Assembly (NCBI GenBank): GCA_007741555.1
Contig: CP036526.1
Span: 4,278,001 to 4,342,000, forward strand
From: Stieleria marina
GTDB taxonomy: Bacteria > Planctomycetota > Planctomycetia > Pirellulales > Pirellulaceae
Direction of reading: 5' to 3'
Length of the DNA stretch: 64,000 nt
This document shows, one piece after another, positions 9,358 through 17,803 of this stretch. The notes under the pieces are model-generated. The model ran no database searches. It saw only the letters and a list, made by a program, of their open reading frames with translations, and was not told where the DNA came from. The position numbers and the translations under genes were made by a program. Positions within the stretch are counted from its first letter, which is position 1. Each line of letters begins with the position of its first letter.

Positions 9358-9566
9358 CGTAGCGCCTTGAAATCAGTCGAACACGAATAAAAAAAGCGTG
9401 GCCATGCTTAGCCACTGTCACAACGTCGCCCCACTGCTAGGATTGGGACTGCACCGGCCAGTGAAGCACTGGCTGATAGAAAGGGGCATCAATGCTATCA
9501 TTGACGGCGGGATTGTCACTCCATTTTGCTTCAGAATTGTCAAAAATATCCATCGCGAGCCAAACC

Positions 9567-9887
9567 ATGATGCAGCGAATCCGCTGGGCACTATTGATTT
9601 TGGGAATCAGCGTTTTCGTGATCCTGTCGGTCTGGAATTCCGGCACCGTCACGGTTCAGTTTCCTTTCATGGAAGATCGCGAATTGTCGTTGTCGAATCT
9701 CTTACTGATCACATCGGCAGGCAGCTTTGTGTTTGGTTCGATCATGACGGGATGGATGTTGCGGGGTGCTCGCAAAGCGAAGGCGGCCAAAGAAAAAGCC
9801 GCCAAGGAAACACTTCGCGTGGAAGAGCCCAAAGCCGGAGCGGCGAAAGAAATCGAAGGCGCCGAAAGGTCACCGCTGCAATCGTAG
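9567..9887 (+). CDS. LapA/DUF1049-family small membrane protein
   Basis: 106 residues from ATG 9567 (MMQRIRWALLILG). Two transmembrane helices are visible: LLILGISVFVILSVW (about 8-24) and LLLITSAGSFVFGSIMTGWML (about 49-70), separated by a short beta-rich loop (TVTVQFPFMEDRELSLSN), which is the LapA domain pattern. The tail is Lys/Ala/Glu-rich and probably cytoplasmic. LapA-domain (YciS-like) proteins help assemble lipopolysaccharide-related envelope machinery in proteobacteria; the role here is unknown. The region before it (9358-9566) separates it from divergent imuA. Confidence 0.8.
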   Translation: MMQRIRWALLILGISVFVILSVWNSGTVTVQFPFMEDRELSLSNLLLITSAGSFVFGSIMTGWMLRGARKAKAAKEKAAKETLRVEEPKAGAAKEIEGAERSPLQS

Positions 9888-9983
9888 CGTCTGCTTGTTC
9901 GGCTCAACTAACTGTTGCAGCACGCACTGACCAAACGCACCAGCAGGATCCGATCTCAGCGTTGATCCAGTTCAATGGGGCTT

Positions 9984-10277
9984 TTATTTCGCTGGCTGGC
10001 CGCGGCGTGCTTCCATCTCTTCGCGGTACTTCACTGCCAGTTCGTATCGCATGATGACAAAGCGAGCGAGGTCTCCCATTCGCTGCACGCCTTCGATGCT
10101 GTCTTGCGAATCGGACGATGAATTTTTGCGACGACGACGGCGGCGATTCGGTCGTGTTTCTGTTTTGGCGACGGGAGCAGCCACTGTGTAAGTCGCTGGT
10201 TCAACGGCCACGATGCCGGCAGTCGTGCTGTCAGCGGCCGAAATCGATAGCGAATCGAAAAGATTTAGTTGTGTCAT
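9984..10277 (-). CDS. Small hypothetical protein with Arg-rich stretch
   Basis: 97 residues from ATG 10277 (MTQLNLFDSLSISAADS). The reading frame stays open 59 codons upstream, but that part is not protein-like and the ATG has a plausible context. It has a disordered Thr/Ala middle, a basic cluster (RPNRRRRRRKN, about 45-55) and a helical C-terminus (LARFVIMRYELAVKYREEM). The basic cluster could bind nucleic acid. I do not recognise a family. It may be planctomycete-specific. Confidence 0.6.
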   Translation of the reverse strand: MTQLNLFDSLSISAADSTTAGIVAVEPATYTVAAPVAKTETRPNRRRRRRKNSSSDSQDSIEGVQRMGDLARFVIMRYELAVKYREEMEARRGQPAK

Positions 10278-10637
10278 GGATTTTTGCTCCCAGAAAGAAA
10301 ACTCAACCGAGGGGTTCAGGTCGCACGCTTGCTTCCCCACCCGACAAAAGGATTCTTGGCTGGGCCCGTGACACGTCTGGTCCGTTACTAAATGAAAAAG
10401 CTGGATTGACCGCAAAATCGTCAAAAACAGCATTTTCACCAACAATGGAGACACTCCGACAAACCCTTAGGGAAGTCAGTCAAACCCGATCATCTACGCA
10501 AAAACCGTCACCAAGCGTCCGAAAAGTAAACCATCGGGTTCCATTGAGTCGAATAAATACCAGACGGAACCGTCCGCAATTTCGGCAGCACACTTGCCCC
10601 AGACGAGTGGTGCAGACGAGTAAAAAAGAGGTGAAAC
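10278..10637. other. Intergenic region, no gene seen
   Basis: About 360 bases between divergent genes. I see no open frame worth calling and no clear RNA. It must hold both promoters. A short direct repeat agacgagtgg/agacgagtaa occurs near 10599 and 10615. The ribosome-binding site of the rightward gene is at its right end. Confidence 0.5.
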
Positions 10638-11786
10638 TTGGACACTCTTCCTGGGTCGACCGACCTAAACTATTCCGTACCGCTTGTTACTCCCACGGAA
10701 ACCAAATCCCGCAAATCATCCCGCGGAACAAGCAACAAACGCTCTCAGCCGAAACGACCGTCGCAATCATCGCATCCCGAAGCATTTACTTTGGCAACTG
10801 GCTTAACCTCAGCCGACACGACCGAGCAAATCTTGGTGAACCCCGTTGCGGGCACCACGGCGAGGATCCATACGCCTGCCAACTCCGCTGGAGTTGATCC
10901 AACCAGCGATCAACCAGTCGAACAAGTTGCTCCGCGTCCTTTCCGCTGCACGTATCTGCAACGACAGTGGATGCGAGCCGGCCAGATGATCGGCGTGTTG
11001 ACTCCGTTGGCTGTCGCAATCGCCTTGGTGACTCCCGCGTACCTGATCGCCATCGCCACCACCGATTCACTTGCGTTATCCGCGGTGACCAATCACTTCA
11101 CCGTCATCGGGTGCGTTACTGCATGGATGATCGTGACCGTTGGCGTCACCGGTCTGCTGGCACCGTTCTTGTCGCCTTCGTTTGGCTACCGAATCCGCCG
11201 AACGTTTTTGCCGATCAGTGTTACGCCGGACAGCATGCATCGCTTGTTCATCGAAATGCGATTGATGATCGCCGCCTTTGTCGGTTGTCAATTGACCGCC
11301 GCGGTCGTGGGCTACTACTACCTTGGTTCCGAAGGCCCCCTGCAACTGTTTGCTAACTGGCAGCCAGTCCTACTTGGGTCAGCAATTTTCTTGGTGATGG
11401 GCGTCGTCATGCTGGTCTTTGGCCATCAAGCGTTCCTGCACACTCGCGGTCGCAAAATCCGTCGCTGGATGAACCAGTGCTGGCGAGGCGTCGCACTGCG
11501 AAGTTTCATTCCGGCGTGGGACAACCAACGCCGGGCGATCTTTCAGTCATGTCGCGCAAGTCGTCGTTTGGCCGCCGCGTATCGTTCGATCAAACTGGGC
11601 GCCGCGGGTTCATTCGCCGCCGCCGGTTGTTTGGCCGCGATGTCGGTCGGTGATTCGATCGTCGGCATGGCTTTCGTCGCCGCGTCAGTCGTCGCAACGA
11701 TCTCAATTTGGCCGACCGCCAATCGCATCGTCGATTGGAGCAAGTCGATTGTCGATCCTATCACTGGTGGACACGACGACGATTGA
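10638..11786 (+). CDS. Multi-pass membrane protein of unknown function
   Basis: 382 residues from a TTG at 10638, supported by AGAGGTG at 10627-10633 with a 4-base spacing. The first 110 residues are Thr/Ser/Pro-rich and disordered. The rest has about six hydrophobic helices: about 117-141 (IGVLTPLAVAIALVTPAYL), 152-180, 208-228 (LMIAAFVGCQLTAAVVGYYY), 243-262, and two near 325-365. Between helices four and five lies a basic cytoplasmic loop (HTRGRKIRRWMNQCW). No transporter or enzyme signature is visible. It stands upstream of, and in line with, a small lipoprotein gene 90 bases away. Confidence 0.7.
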   Translation: MDTLPGSTDLNYSVPLVTPTETKSRKSSRGTSNKRSQPKRPSQSSHPEAFTLATGLTSADTTEQILVNPVAGTTARIHTPANSAGVDPTSDQPVEQVAPRPFRCTYLQRQWMRAGQMIGVLTPLAVAIALVTPAYLIAIATTDSLALSAVTNHFTVIGCVTAWMIVTVGVTGLLAPFLSPSFGYRIRRTFLPISVTPDSMHRLFIEMRLMIAAFVGCQLTAAVVGYYYLGSEGPLQLFANWQPVLLGSAIFLVMGVVMLVFGHQAFLHTRGRKIRRWMNQCWRGVALRSFIPAWDNQRRAIFQSCRASRRLAAAYRSIKLGAAGSFAAAGCLAAMSVGDSIVGMAFVAASVVATISIWPTANRIVDWSKSIVDPITGGHDDD

Positions 11787-11876
11787 TCGGCAAGGGCACC
11801 GCGATCGGTCGCAGACAATCCGAAAAAATGTCACTTTGCCTGGCCAACAAACGTGACATGTTGATAACATCTCAGG

Positions 11877-12359
11877 ATGATTACTCAACTTAAAAACCCA
11901 ACCGCCCGCCCAACGCGACAACCATCAACTTACTCCGCGTTTGGCCAAGTAAGTTGTCTGCTGGTTGTCTCTCTGGCAGCCGCGTGTCTCTTCACCGGCT
12001 GCGATCGTTCCGTGGCACCAACTGCCGCACCATCGACGACTTCGCAAGAAGCGGTTTCGGCGGGGACAGTAACGATCCAGATCAAGACGGACGAGGAGGA
12101 CCAGACGTTTCAGGCCGAAGACATCGCTGATGGTGCGACGTTGGAATCGGTTATGCGAAGCATCGAGGACCTGGACGCCGAAATCTCGGGCAGCGGCCTG
12201 ACTGCATTCGTCAATCAGATCAAAGGCAAAGCGACCAGCGGCACGGAAGGCTGGACGTTTACGGTGGACGGCGAATGGGCCAACACCGGCATCGGTACAA
12301 CGACGCTCCATCCACCGACGACCGTGACGTGGGAATTCGGCAAGATGAAAACGCCGTAG
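11877..12359 (+). CDS. Lipoprotein with DUF4430 domain
   Basis: 160 residues. A lipoprotein signal ends in LFTGC (Cys at about 42). It is followed by a low-complexity linker and then a DUF4430 domain (about 63-160): VTIQIKTDEEDQTFQAED, GATLESVM, GWTFTVDGEWANTGIG and TVTWEF. DUF4430 is the transcobalamin C-terminal/ubiquitin-like fold, often found in surface lipoproteins that bind small molecules or in cobalamin-binding proteins. Ligand unknown. It is probably anchored in a membrane facing the periplasm. Confidence 0.82.
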   Translation: MITQLKNPTARPTRQPSTYSAFGQVSCLLVVSLAAACLFTGCDRSVAPTAAPSTTSQEAVSAGTVTIQIKTDEEDQTFQAEDIADGATLESVMRSIEDLDAEISGSGLTAFVNQIKGKATSGTEGWTFTVDGEWANTGIGTTTLHPPTTVTWEFGKMKTP

Positions 12360-12473
12360 CGCGGTAAACGCCGTCGCTTGAAAATCACGTCATGCGAACC
12401 AGCGATCGGTTGGCCCCTAAGCAATTGATGCAGCGCGTCGCCGTGGCTCCGATGCGTGCCTGTTCCGCTTCCG

Positions 12474-13853
12474 CTACGCGAGAATTCCTTTGACCACGTC
12501 ACCATGCACGTCCGTCAATCGAAAATCACGGCCGGCGTACCGATACGTCAGACGCTCGTGATCGATGCCCAAGAGATGCAATATCGTGGCGTGCAAATCG
12601 TGCATGTGAACTCGGTCGTGCAAGGCGTAGTATCCGTAGTCGTCGGTTTCCCCATACGAGAATCCACCACGGACGCCGCCGCCACCTAGTACCATCGAAA
12701 ACCCCTGCGGGTTGTGGTCGCGACCATTCTTGCCTTGCACTACCGGTGTGCGGCCAAATTCACCGCCCCAGACGATCAGTGTGTCATCCCAGAGACCGCG
12801 TTGTTTTAAATCAGCAATTAGTGCGGCAATCGGCAAATCGGTCGCGCCCGCGTTTTTTGTGTGACCTTCGACCAAGCGGCTGTGCTGGTCCCAGACTTGG
12901 CCGCTGCTGACGGTGATGAACCGCACCCCTGCTTCGGCAAGCCGACGAGCCAAAAGGCAACCACGCCCGTAGCTTTCGGTTTTCTTGTCCGTGATCCCAT
13001 AGGCTTGGTGAGTCGCTGCGGATTCGTTGGCCAGATCAAACACCTCCGGAGCGGCCAAACGCATTCGCGCGGCCAAATCGACGGCTTCGATGGCCCCTTC
13101 GATTTCACGATCCGGACCGCTCTGGTCCAAGTGATTTTGATTGAGTTGCTGGATCAGATCGAATCGCTGCTGGATCATGTTGCCCTGCACGGGGCCCTGC
13201 AAATACGGAATTCGTCCATCGCCGAACTTGCCGTTGCTGCCCACCACGGTCGCTTGATGCATCGCCGGCAAAAACGCCGCACCGTAATTGCGCGGGCCAC
13301 CATGAGCCGTCGCGGGGCCGATCGCGACGTGCGCCGGCAAATCGGGATGGTCGCTGCCCAGGGCATAGCTGATCCAGGCGCCGATGCTGGGACGGACCAA
13401 ATTGTCGCTGCCTGTATTGACCATGCCGACGGCCTGTCCGTGCGACTGGCCGTTGGTGTGCATGCTCCGGATGACGCACAAGGAATCCGCCTGCGAAGCC
13501 ATGTGGGGCAGCAGGTCGCTCACCCACAAACCGGATTGACCACGTTGCTTGAATTTCCAAGGACCGTTCAGTAGCTTTGGCACGGCATCCAAATTGGGCG
13601 GCAAAGCGAACGGCAACTCCTTGCCGTCGTCACGAGCCAACAGCGGTTTGTAATCAAACGTATCAACGTGACTGGGGCCGCCATGTTGAAACAAGAAAAT
13701 GACTCGGCGGATCTTTGGCGGTACGTGAGGCCGCAGGACCGTTCCGGACGCTTGCAGACTGCGATTGGGTGCAAACGCCGACACGGCCAGCGAGCCCAAC
13801 GTGATACTGCTAACGGTTCCGAATCGGCGACGATCCAGCGAGTGGGTATTCAT
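12474..13853 (-). CDS. DUF1501 protein (Tat-exported)
   Basis: About 459 residues from ATG 13853 (MNTHSLDRRRFG). The start gives a twin-arginine signal (DRRRFGTVSSITLGSLAVSAF). The body is the DUF1501 family: FLFQHGGPSHVDTFDYKP, SDLLPHMASQADSLCVIRSM, DLKQRGLWDDTLIVWGGEFGRTP and HNPQGFSMVLGGGGVRGG. DUF1501 has a fold like alkaline phosphatase/sulfatase and occurs in planctomycetes beside PSD1 cytochrome c proteins. The pair's substrate is unproven. It starts 4 bases after the PSD1 gene ends, so the two form one operon. Confidence 0.93.
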   Translation of the reverse strand: MNTHSLDRRRFGTVSSITLGSLAVSAFAPNRSLQASGTVLRPHVPPKIRRVIFLFQHGGPSHVDTFDYKPLLARDDGKELPFALPPNLDAVPKLLNGPWKFKQRGQSGLWVSDLLPHMASQADSLCVIRSMHTNGQSHGQAVGMVNTGSDNLVRPSIGAWISYALGSDHPDLPAHVAIGPATAHGGPRNYGAAFLPAMHQATVVGSNGKFGDGRIPYLQGPVQGNMIQQRFDLIQQLNQNHLDQSGPDREIEGAIEAVDLAARMRLAAPEVFDLANESAATHQAYGITDKKTESYGRGCLLARRLAEAGVRFITVSSGQVWDQHSRLVEGHTKNAGATDLPIAALIADLKQRGLWDDTLIVWGGEFGRTPVVQGKNGRDHNPQGFSMVLGGGGVRGGFSYGETDDYGYYALHDRVHMHDLHATILHLLGIDHERLTYRYAGRDFRLTDVHGDVVKGILA

Positions 13854-13857
13854 GCGA

Positions 13858-16761
13858 TCAATCCAATAATCGAAATTCGGTACTGGCAAAAATGCCTGCG
13901 ATGTATTCTCGCCAAGCTGCCGGATCGTTTTCACGGTCGGCAAAAAATTGCGACGCCGTGTTGCGATCCACCGCCGTCGGATCACGTTGTAGCGTCAGTA
14001 AAAACGTGTTATGCAATCGGGTATCAAATCCGGTCGCCGAATGCATCACGCGTTTGGAAGCTTCCGTAGCCCAATGATTGACGTCCGGGCTATTGATCAA
14101 CACCAGTGCTTGGGCGGGAACGTTCGTCGTTGGGCGGCGACCAACCAACAAATCCGGATCGGCCACATCCAGCATCGTCAACAAAGGCGGCATGTAGCTG
14201 CGCACGGTCGGCAAATACACCGATCGGCAAGGTTCGCTGACGCCCGCGAATTCCGCTTTGCTGTTTGCATCATTGCTGGAAACCAACGTACCCCGCCCCG
14301 CCATCTGCTCGATGCGACCGCGTCGATCTAGTTCCCCGGCGACTTGCAGCATCGTATCGCGAACCGCTTCGGCCGGCAGACGTCGCCGATGGGCTCGCCA
14401 GAGCAAGCGATTTTCGGGATCCAGTTCTGCGTTTGCCGCGGAGTAGTCCGTCGAACGCTGGTACGCCGATGACGTGACGATGTCACGAACCAATGCCTTG
14501 AGATGCCAACCTTCGCGAACAAAATCCGATGCCAGTGCATCTAACAATTCCGGATGCGTGGGACGTTCTCCTTGAGCACCAAAGTTGTCGACCGTACGCA
14601 CGATGCCTTGCCCCATCAAGTGCATCCAAACACGGTTGACGAACACGCGCGCTACCAGCGGGTTGTCAGGATCCGTCAGCCAGTCAGCCAGTTCACGACG
14701 GCCGCTGCCAGACGGATTGGCAATGCGAGCGTCACCGGGACTGCAAACTTGCAAGAATCCGCGTCGAACCACATCGCCCAAATTACGAACTTCACCGCGA
14801 ATGTGAACGTGCGAATCGGTCAGTTCGGAATCGGCAACGTCGGCCGGAGCCATCGCTTCGGGAAGCTTTGGAGGTGCCGCGGCCTTGAAAATCTTGATCT
14901 GCTGTTTCCACTTGTCGACGACTTTCTGCTGCGAAACGCGTTTCTGCTTGGCCAGTTTTTCCGTTTCCGTTTCTCCTGCCACCTCCGAATCGGCGTCCTC
15001 TTGGGAGATAAACTGCACGGCGTCGGCGATCACATATCCGCTGGTACCTGCGTTGCTGATCGTGACGACGGCATCCGTCTGATCCGAAAAGCGAAACTTC
15101 CCCAGGGATCGCCACACCGGAGCGATCGGAGCGGTCCGCTGGTCGACCGTGACACGCTGCTTGCCGTCAGCTGTGGTGACCGTAACAGGGACGGCACGAT
15201 CGCGAGTGGATCCGTAGGCGTAAGCGAAACGAACTTCGTAGATCCCCGACTTGGGCAACCGAGTCGCAAATTCAATCGAAAGTTTGCCTTTGTTTTTGTT
15301 GTTGTCGTGGACGTAACCGGGCCCGACGAAGTCATCAAAATACGTTGATTCTTTCCAAACACCAGTCTGCTTGGCATCCACATTATCAATGACCACACCG
15401 GCCAACGACTCTTGGCCAGATTGCCCCAGAGATTTCAGTGCCGTCTCGGCCTCGCCGAGATTCTTCTCCAACCGCCGCAGTTCGGACTGGTAGCGTTCGA
15501 TCGATCGCAGCTGTTCGTCGGACACCGGCAATTTCGTGCGATTCCAAGTGCTGACGTACTTTTGACTCTCGCCTTTCAACGTCACGGTGTTTTTGAAGAT
15601 ACCCGCCAATGCGTAGTAGTCTTCCGTCGGCACGGGATCGAATTTGTGGTCGTGACACCGAGCACAACCCAGTGTCAGCCCCAGGAACGCGCGTCCGACC
15701 GTGTCAATCTGCTCGTCGACCACGTCCATTTGCAATTTCGATTTGTCGCGTTCGCTAAGCATCTTGGTGCCCAACATCAAAAACGTTGTCGCCACGATGT
15801 TGTCGTGCCTCTCGCGGTCATCCACCGCTGGCAAGAGATCGCCAGCGATTTGCTGCGCGATCATCGTGTCGATCGACCGGTCCGACGCAAAGGAACGAAT
15901 CAAGTAGTCACGGTACCGCCACGCTTCGTGATGCGTCGCATTGAAATCACTGCCGTTGCTGTCGGCGTACCGAGCTACGTCCATCCAGTGACGGGCCCAG
16001 TGTTCGGCAAATTCAGACGACGCCAACAACGAATCGACGATTCGGTTCCAGTGTGCCGTCGAAGGATCGGCAATCCAATCCGCCAACTGGTCTTGGTCCG
16101 GCGGCAGTCCGGTCAAATCAAACGCGAGTCGCCGAAGCCGGGTGGTATCGCTGGCGATCGAATTGGGCACCACCGCAGAATCGTTCATAGCGTCGATCAA
16201 ATACTGATCAATGCGCCCCGTTGCGGTTGTCGCCGCGGCAGCCGATTGGGAACCAGTAGCCGATTTGGAACCAGTAGCTGGCGGTTGCGCATCGATCGGC
16301 TGAAACGCCCAGAACTCTTTTGCCTGATCCAGATCGATCTCGGCACGCATCGGCAACTTAGCCGTCACACTGGATCGCGGGTCGGTCGCGCCCGCGGCGA
16401 TCCATTTCTCGAAATCCTGAATCACTTCGTCCGGCAGTTTCCCACTGGGCGGCATTTCGGATGACTCGTATCGCATCGCAGCCACCAACACGCTGGCATC
16501 GGCATTGCCGCTTTCCAAAACCGGGCCACTATCGCCGCCAACCACCATTCCCTGCTTGGAATCGAGCAGCAGGGCACCGCCCACTTCGTCGGCGCCCGCG
16601 GCGTGGCATTCGTAGCAATGCTGGACCAGAACCGGACGGATCTTGTTTTCAAAAAACTCCACCGTGTGCGGCGACTGAGCAACCGTCTGGCTTGCCGCCG
16701 CCAAACACACAATCGCGATCAACGACCAAATGATGCAGCAATGACGCATAAGGCGAAACAC
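13858..16761 (-). CDS. PSD1 / planctomycete cytochrome c (DUF1549-DUF1553) protein
   Basis: 967 residues (a start at 16749 is also possible). A signal peptide precedes a cytochrome c domain, CYECH near 49-53. DUF1549 follows with LRRLAFDLTGLPP and HWARHWMDVARYADSNGS, and includes a second haem-like CARCH (about 365-369). The middle carries an inserted beta-sandwich of the golvesin/xanthan-lyase C-terminal type (TYFDDFVGPGYVHDNNKNKG ... SGYVIADAVQF). DUF1553 (PSD1) closes with RVFVNRVWMHLMGQGIVRT and RNTFLL-type motifs such as HNTFLLTLQRDPT. The protein is exported and probably acts with the adjacent DUF1501 protein on polysaccharides or related substrates, an inference from genomic context in planctomycetes. 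Confidence 0.94.
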   Translation of the reverse strand: MFRLMRHCCIIWSLIAIVCLAAASQTVAQSPHTVEFFENKIRPVLVQHCYECHAAGADEVGGALLLDSKQGMVVGGDSGPVLESGNADASVLVAAMRYESSEMPPSGKLPDEVIQDFEKWIAAGATDPRSSVTAKLPMRAEIDLDQAKEFWAFQPIDAQPPATGSKSATGSQSAAAATTATGRIDQYLIDAMNDSAVVPNSIASDTTRLRRLAFDLTGLPPDQDQLADWIADPSTAHWNRIVDSLLASSEFAEHWARHWMDVARYADSNGSDFNATHHEAWRYRDYLIRSFASDRSIDTMIAQQIAGDLLPAVDDRERHDNIVATTFLMLGTKMLSERDKSKLQMDVVDEQIDTVGRAFLGLTLGCARCHDHKFDPVPTEDYYALAGIFKNTVTLKGESQKYVSTWNRTKLPVSDEQLRSIERYQSELRRLEKNLGEAETALKSLGQSGQESLAGVVIDNVDAKQTGVWKESTYFDDFVGPGYVHDNNKNKGKLSIEFATRLPKSGIYEVRFAYAYGSTRDRAVPVTVTTADGKQRVTVDQRTAPIAPVWRSLGKFRFSDQTDAVVTISNAGTSGYVIADAVQFISQEDADSEVAGETETEKLAKQKRVSQQKVVDKWKQQIKIFKAAAPPKLPEAMAPADVADSELTDSHVHIRGEVRNLGDVVRRGFLQVCSPGDARIANPSGSGRRELADWLTDPDNPLVARVFVNRVWMHLMGQGIVRTVDNFGAQGERPTHPELLDALASDFVREGWHLKALVRDIVTSSAYQRSTDYSAANAELDPENRLLWRAHRRRLPAEAVRDTMLQVAGELDRRGRIEQMAGRGTLVSSNDANSKAEFAGVSEPCRSVYLPTVRSYMPPLLTMLDVADPDLLVGRRPTTNVPAQALVLINSPDVNHWATEASKRVMHSATGFDTRLHNTFLLTLQRDPTAVDRNTASQFFADRENDPAAWREYIAGIFASTEFRLLD

Positions 16762-16938
16762 TTTGGGCGGATGGTGGGGTGGGAGACAGCAACACGAAAT
16801 TTTCGCGATCGGTCTTTCAGGCCAACGGCGCTGTCAGGCGGGACGTCCAGGATAACACACCGCGCCCTCGCTTGCGAAAATCATTGCCGTACAATCACTC
16901 CGCTGTGTCGCAAACCAGTTCAAAGCAAGGATTTAATA

Positions 16939-17631
16939 GTGAACGTACTGATTCTGACGGGCGCCGGCATCTCCGCCGAATCTGGAATCCCGACCTTCCG
17001 TGGCCCCGACGGACTTTGGGAAGGCCACCGGGTCGAGGATGTTGCGACGCCCGAGGCGTTTGAACGAGACCCGGAATTGGTGCAGACGTTTTACAACGGC
17101 CGCCGCGCGGCACTGCAGTCAAACGAGGTTCAACCCAATGCAGCGCACATCGCGTTGGCGGAATTTGAACGTTCGCACCAAGGTAACTTCTTGCTGGTGA
17201 CGCAGAATATCGACGATCTGCATCAGCGATCGGGCAGCCAAAATATCTTGCCGATGCACGGTGAATTGCTCAAAGCCCGCTGCGTCGATTCAGGCGACCT
17301 GTTTGACTGGACGGGCGATCTGACGGCCGACACGCCGCATCCACGCAGCGACGGCAAGCCAGGCCGCCTGCGTCCGCATGTGGTCTGGTTCGGCGAGATG
17401 CCCATCGGATTGGACGAAATCGATGCGGCGGCACGACAAGCTGATCTGTTCATTGCCATTGGAACGTCGGCGTTGGTCTACCCCGCAGCGGGCATTGTCC
17501 AAGCCACCGCGCCACTATGCCGCCGAGTGGAAATCAACCTGGATGACACGCCACAATCACCCGCGTTTGACCAAAAGATTCGTGGCAAAGCGTCCGTCGA
17601 AGTGCCCAAGTTCTTGCAAAGCCTCGGTTAA
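16939..17631 (+). CDS. cobB: Sirtuin-family NAD-dependent protein deacylase (CobB-like)
   Basis: 230 residues from GTG 16939 (VNVLILTGAGISAESGI). An open frame upstream of it overlaps the divergent PSD1 gene and is not coding. NAD-binding motifs: GAGISAESGIPTFRG and TQNIDDLHQRSG; catalytic His in MHGELLKARC; then PHVVWFGEMP and IGTSALVYPAAG. Sirtuins remove acyl groups from lysines using NAD. The bacterial CobB layout (HGELLK, DWTGD) is conserved, but the zinc ligands are reduced: only one Cys is seen in the zinc module. That could mean a structural variant. It is cytoplasmic. Confidence 0.9.
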   Translation: MNVLILTGAGISAESGIPTFRGPDGLWEGHRVEDVATPEAFERDPELVQTFYNGRRAALQSNEVQPNAAHIALAEFERSHQGNFLLVTQNIDDLHQRSGSQNILPMHGELLKARCVDSGDLFDWTGDLTADTPHPRSDGKPGRLRPHVVWFGEMPIGLDEIDAAARQADLFIAIGTSALVYPAAGIVQATAPLCRRVEINLDDTPQSPAFDQKIRGKASVEVPKFLQSLG

Positions 17632-17746
17632 ACGCGACGGCAGTTGGTCTGAAATGACGGGGCGAACGACGGTTCAACCAGACGCTTTTTTCCAAAACGC
17701 TATTTTCCAAAACGCACTGATTTCGGTCAGGCCCGCGGGCGCAAAA

Positions 17747-17778
17747 AACAAGCCGATGGTAACCACCACCGGCTTGTT
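17747..17778 (-). terminator. Rho-independent terminator of the tail-specific protease gene
   Basis: Perfect 9-bp inverted repeat AACAAGCCG / CGGCTTGTT with a 14-base loop; on the minus strand it is followed by a run of T (six A's at 17743-17748 on plus). It lies 26 bases after the stop codon at 17804. Confidence 0.75.
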
Positions 17779-17803
17779 GCATTGATCGTTCTAGTCGCAA
17801 AGA

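Noticed and set aside
16603-16938. Upstream extension of the sirtuin gene
   Set aside because: Overlaps the divergent PSD1 coding region; the GTG at 16939 begins exactly at the conserved domain.
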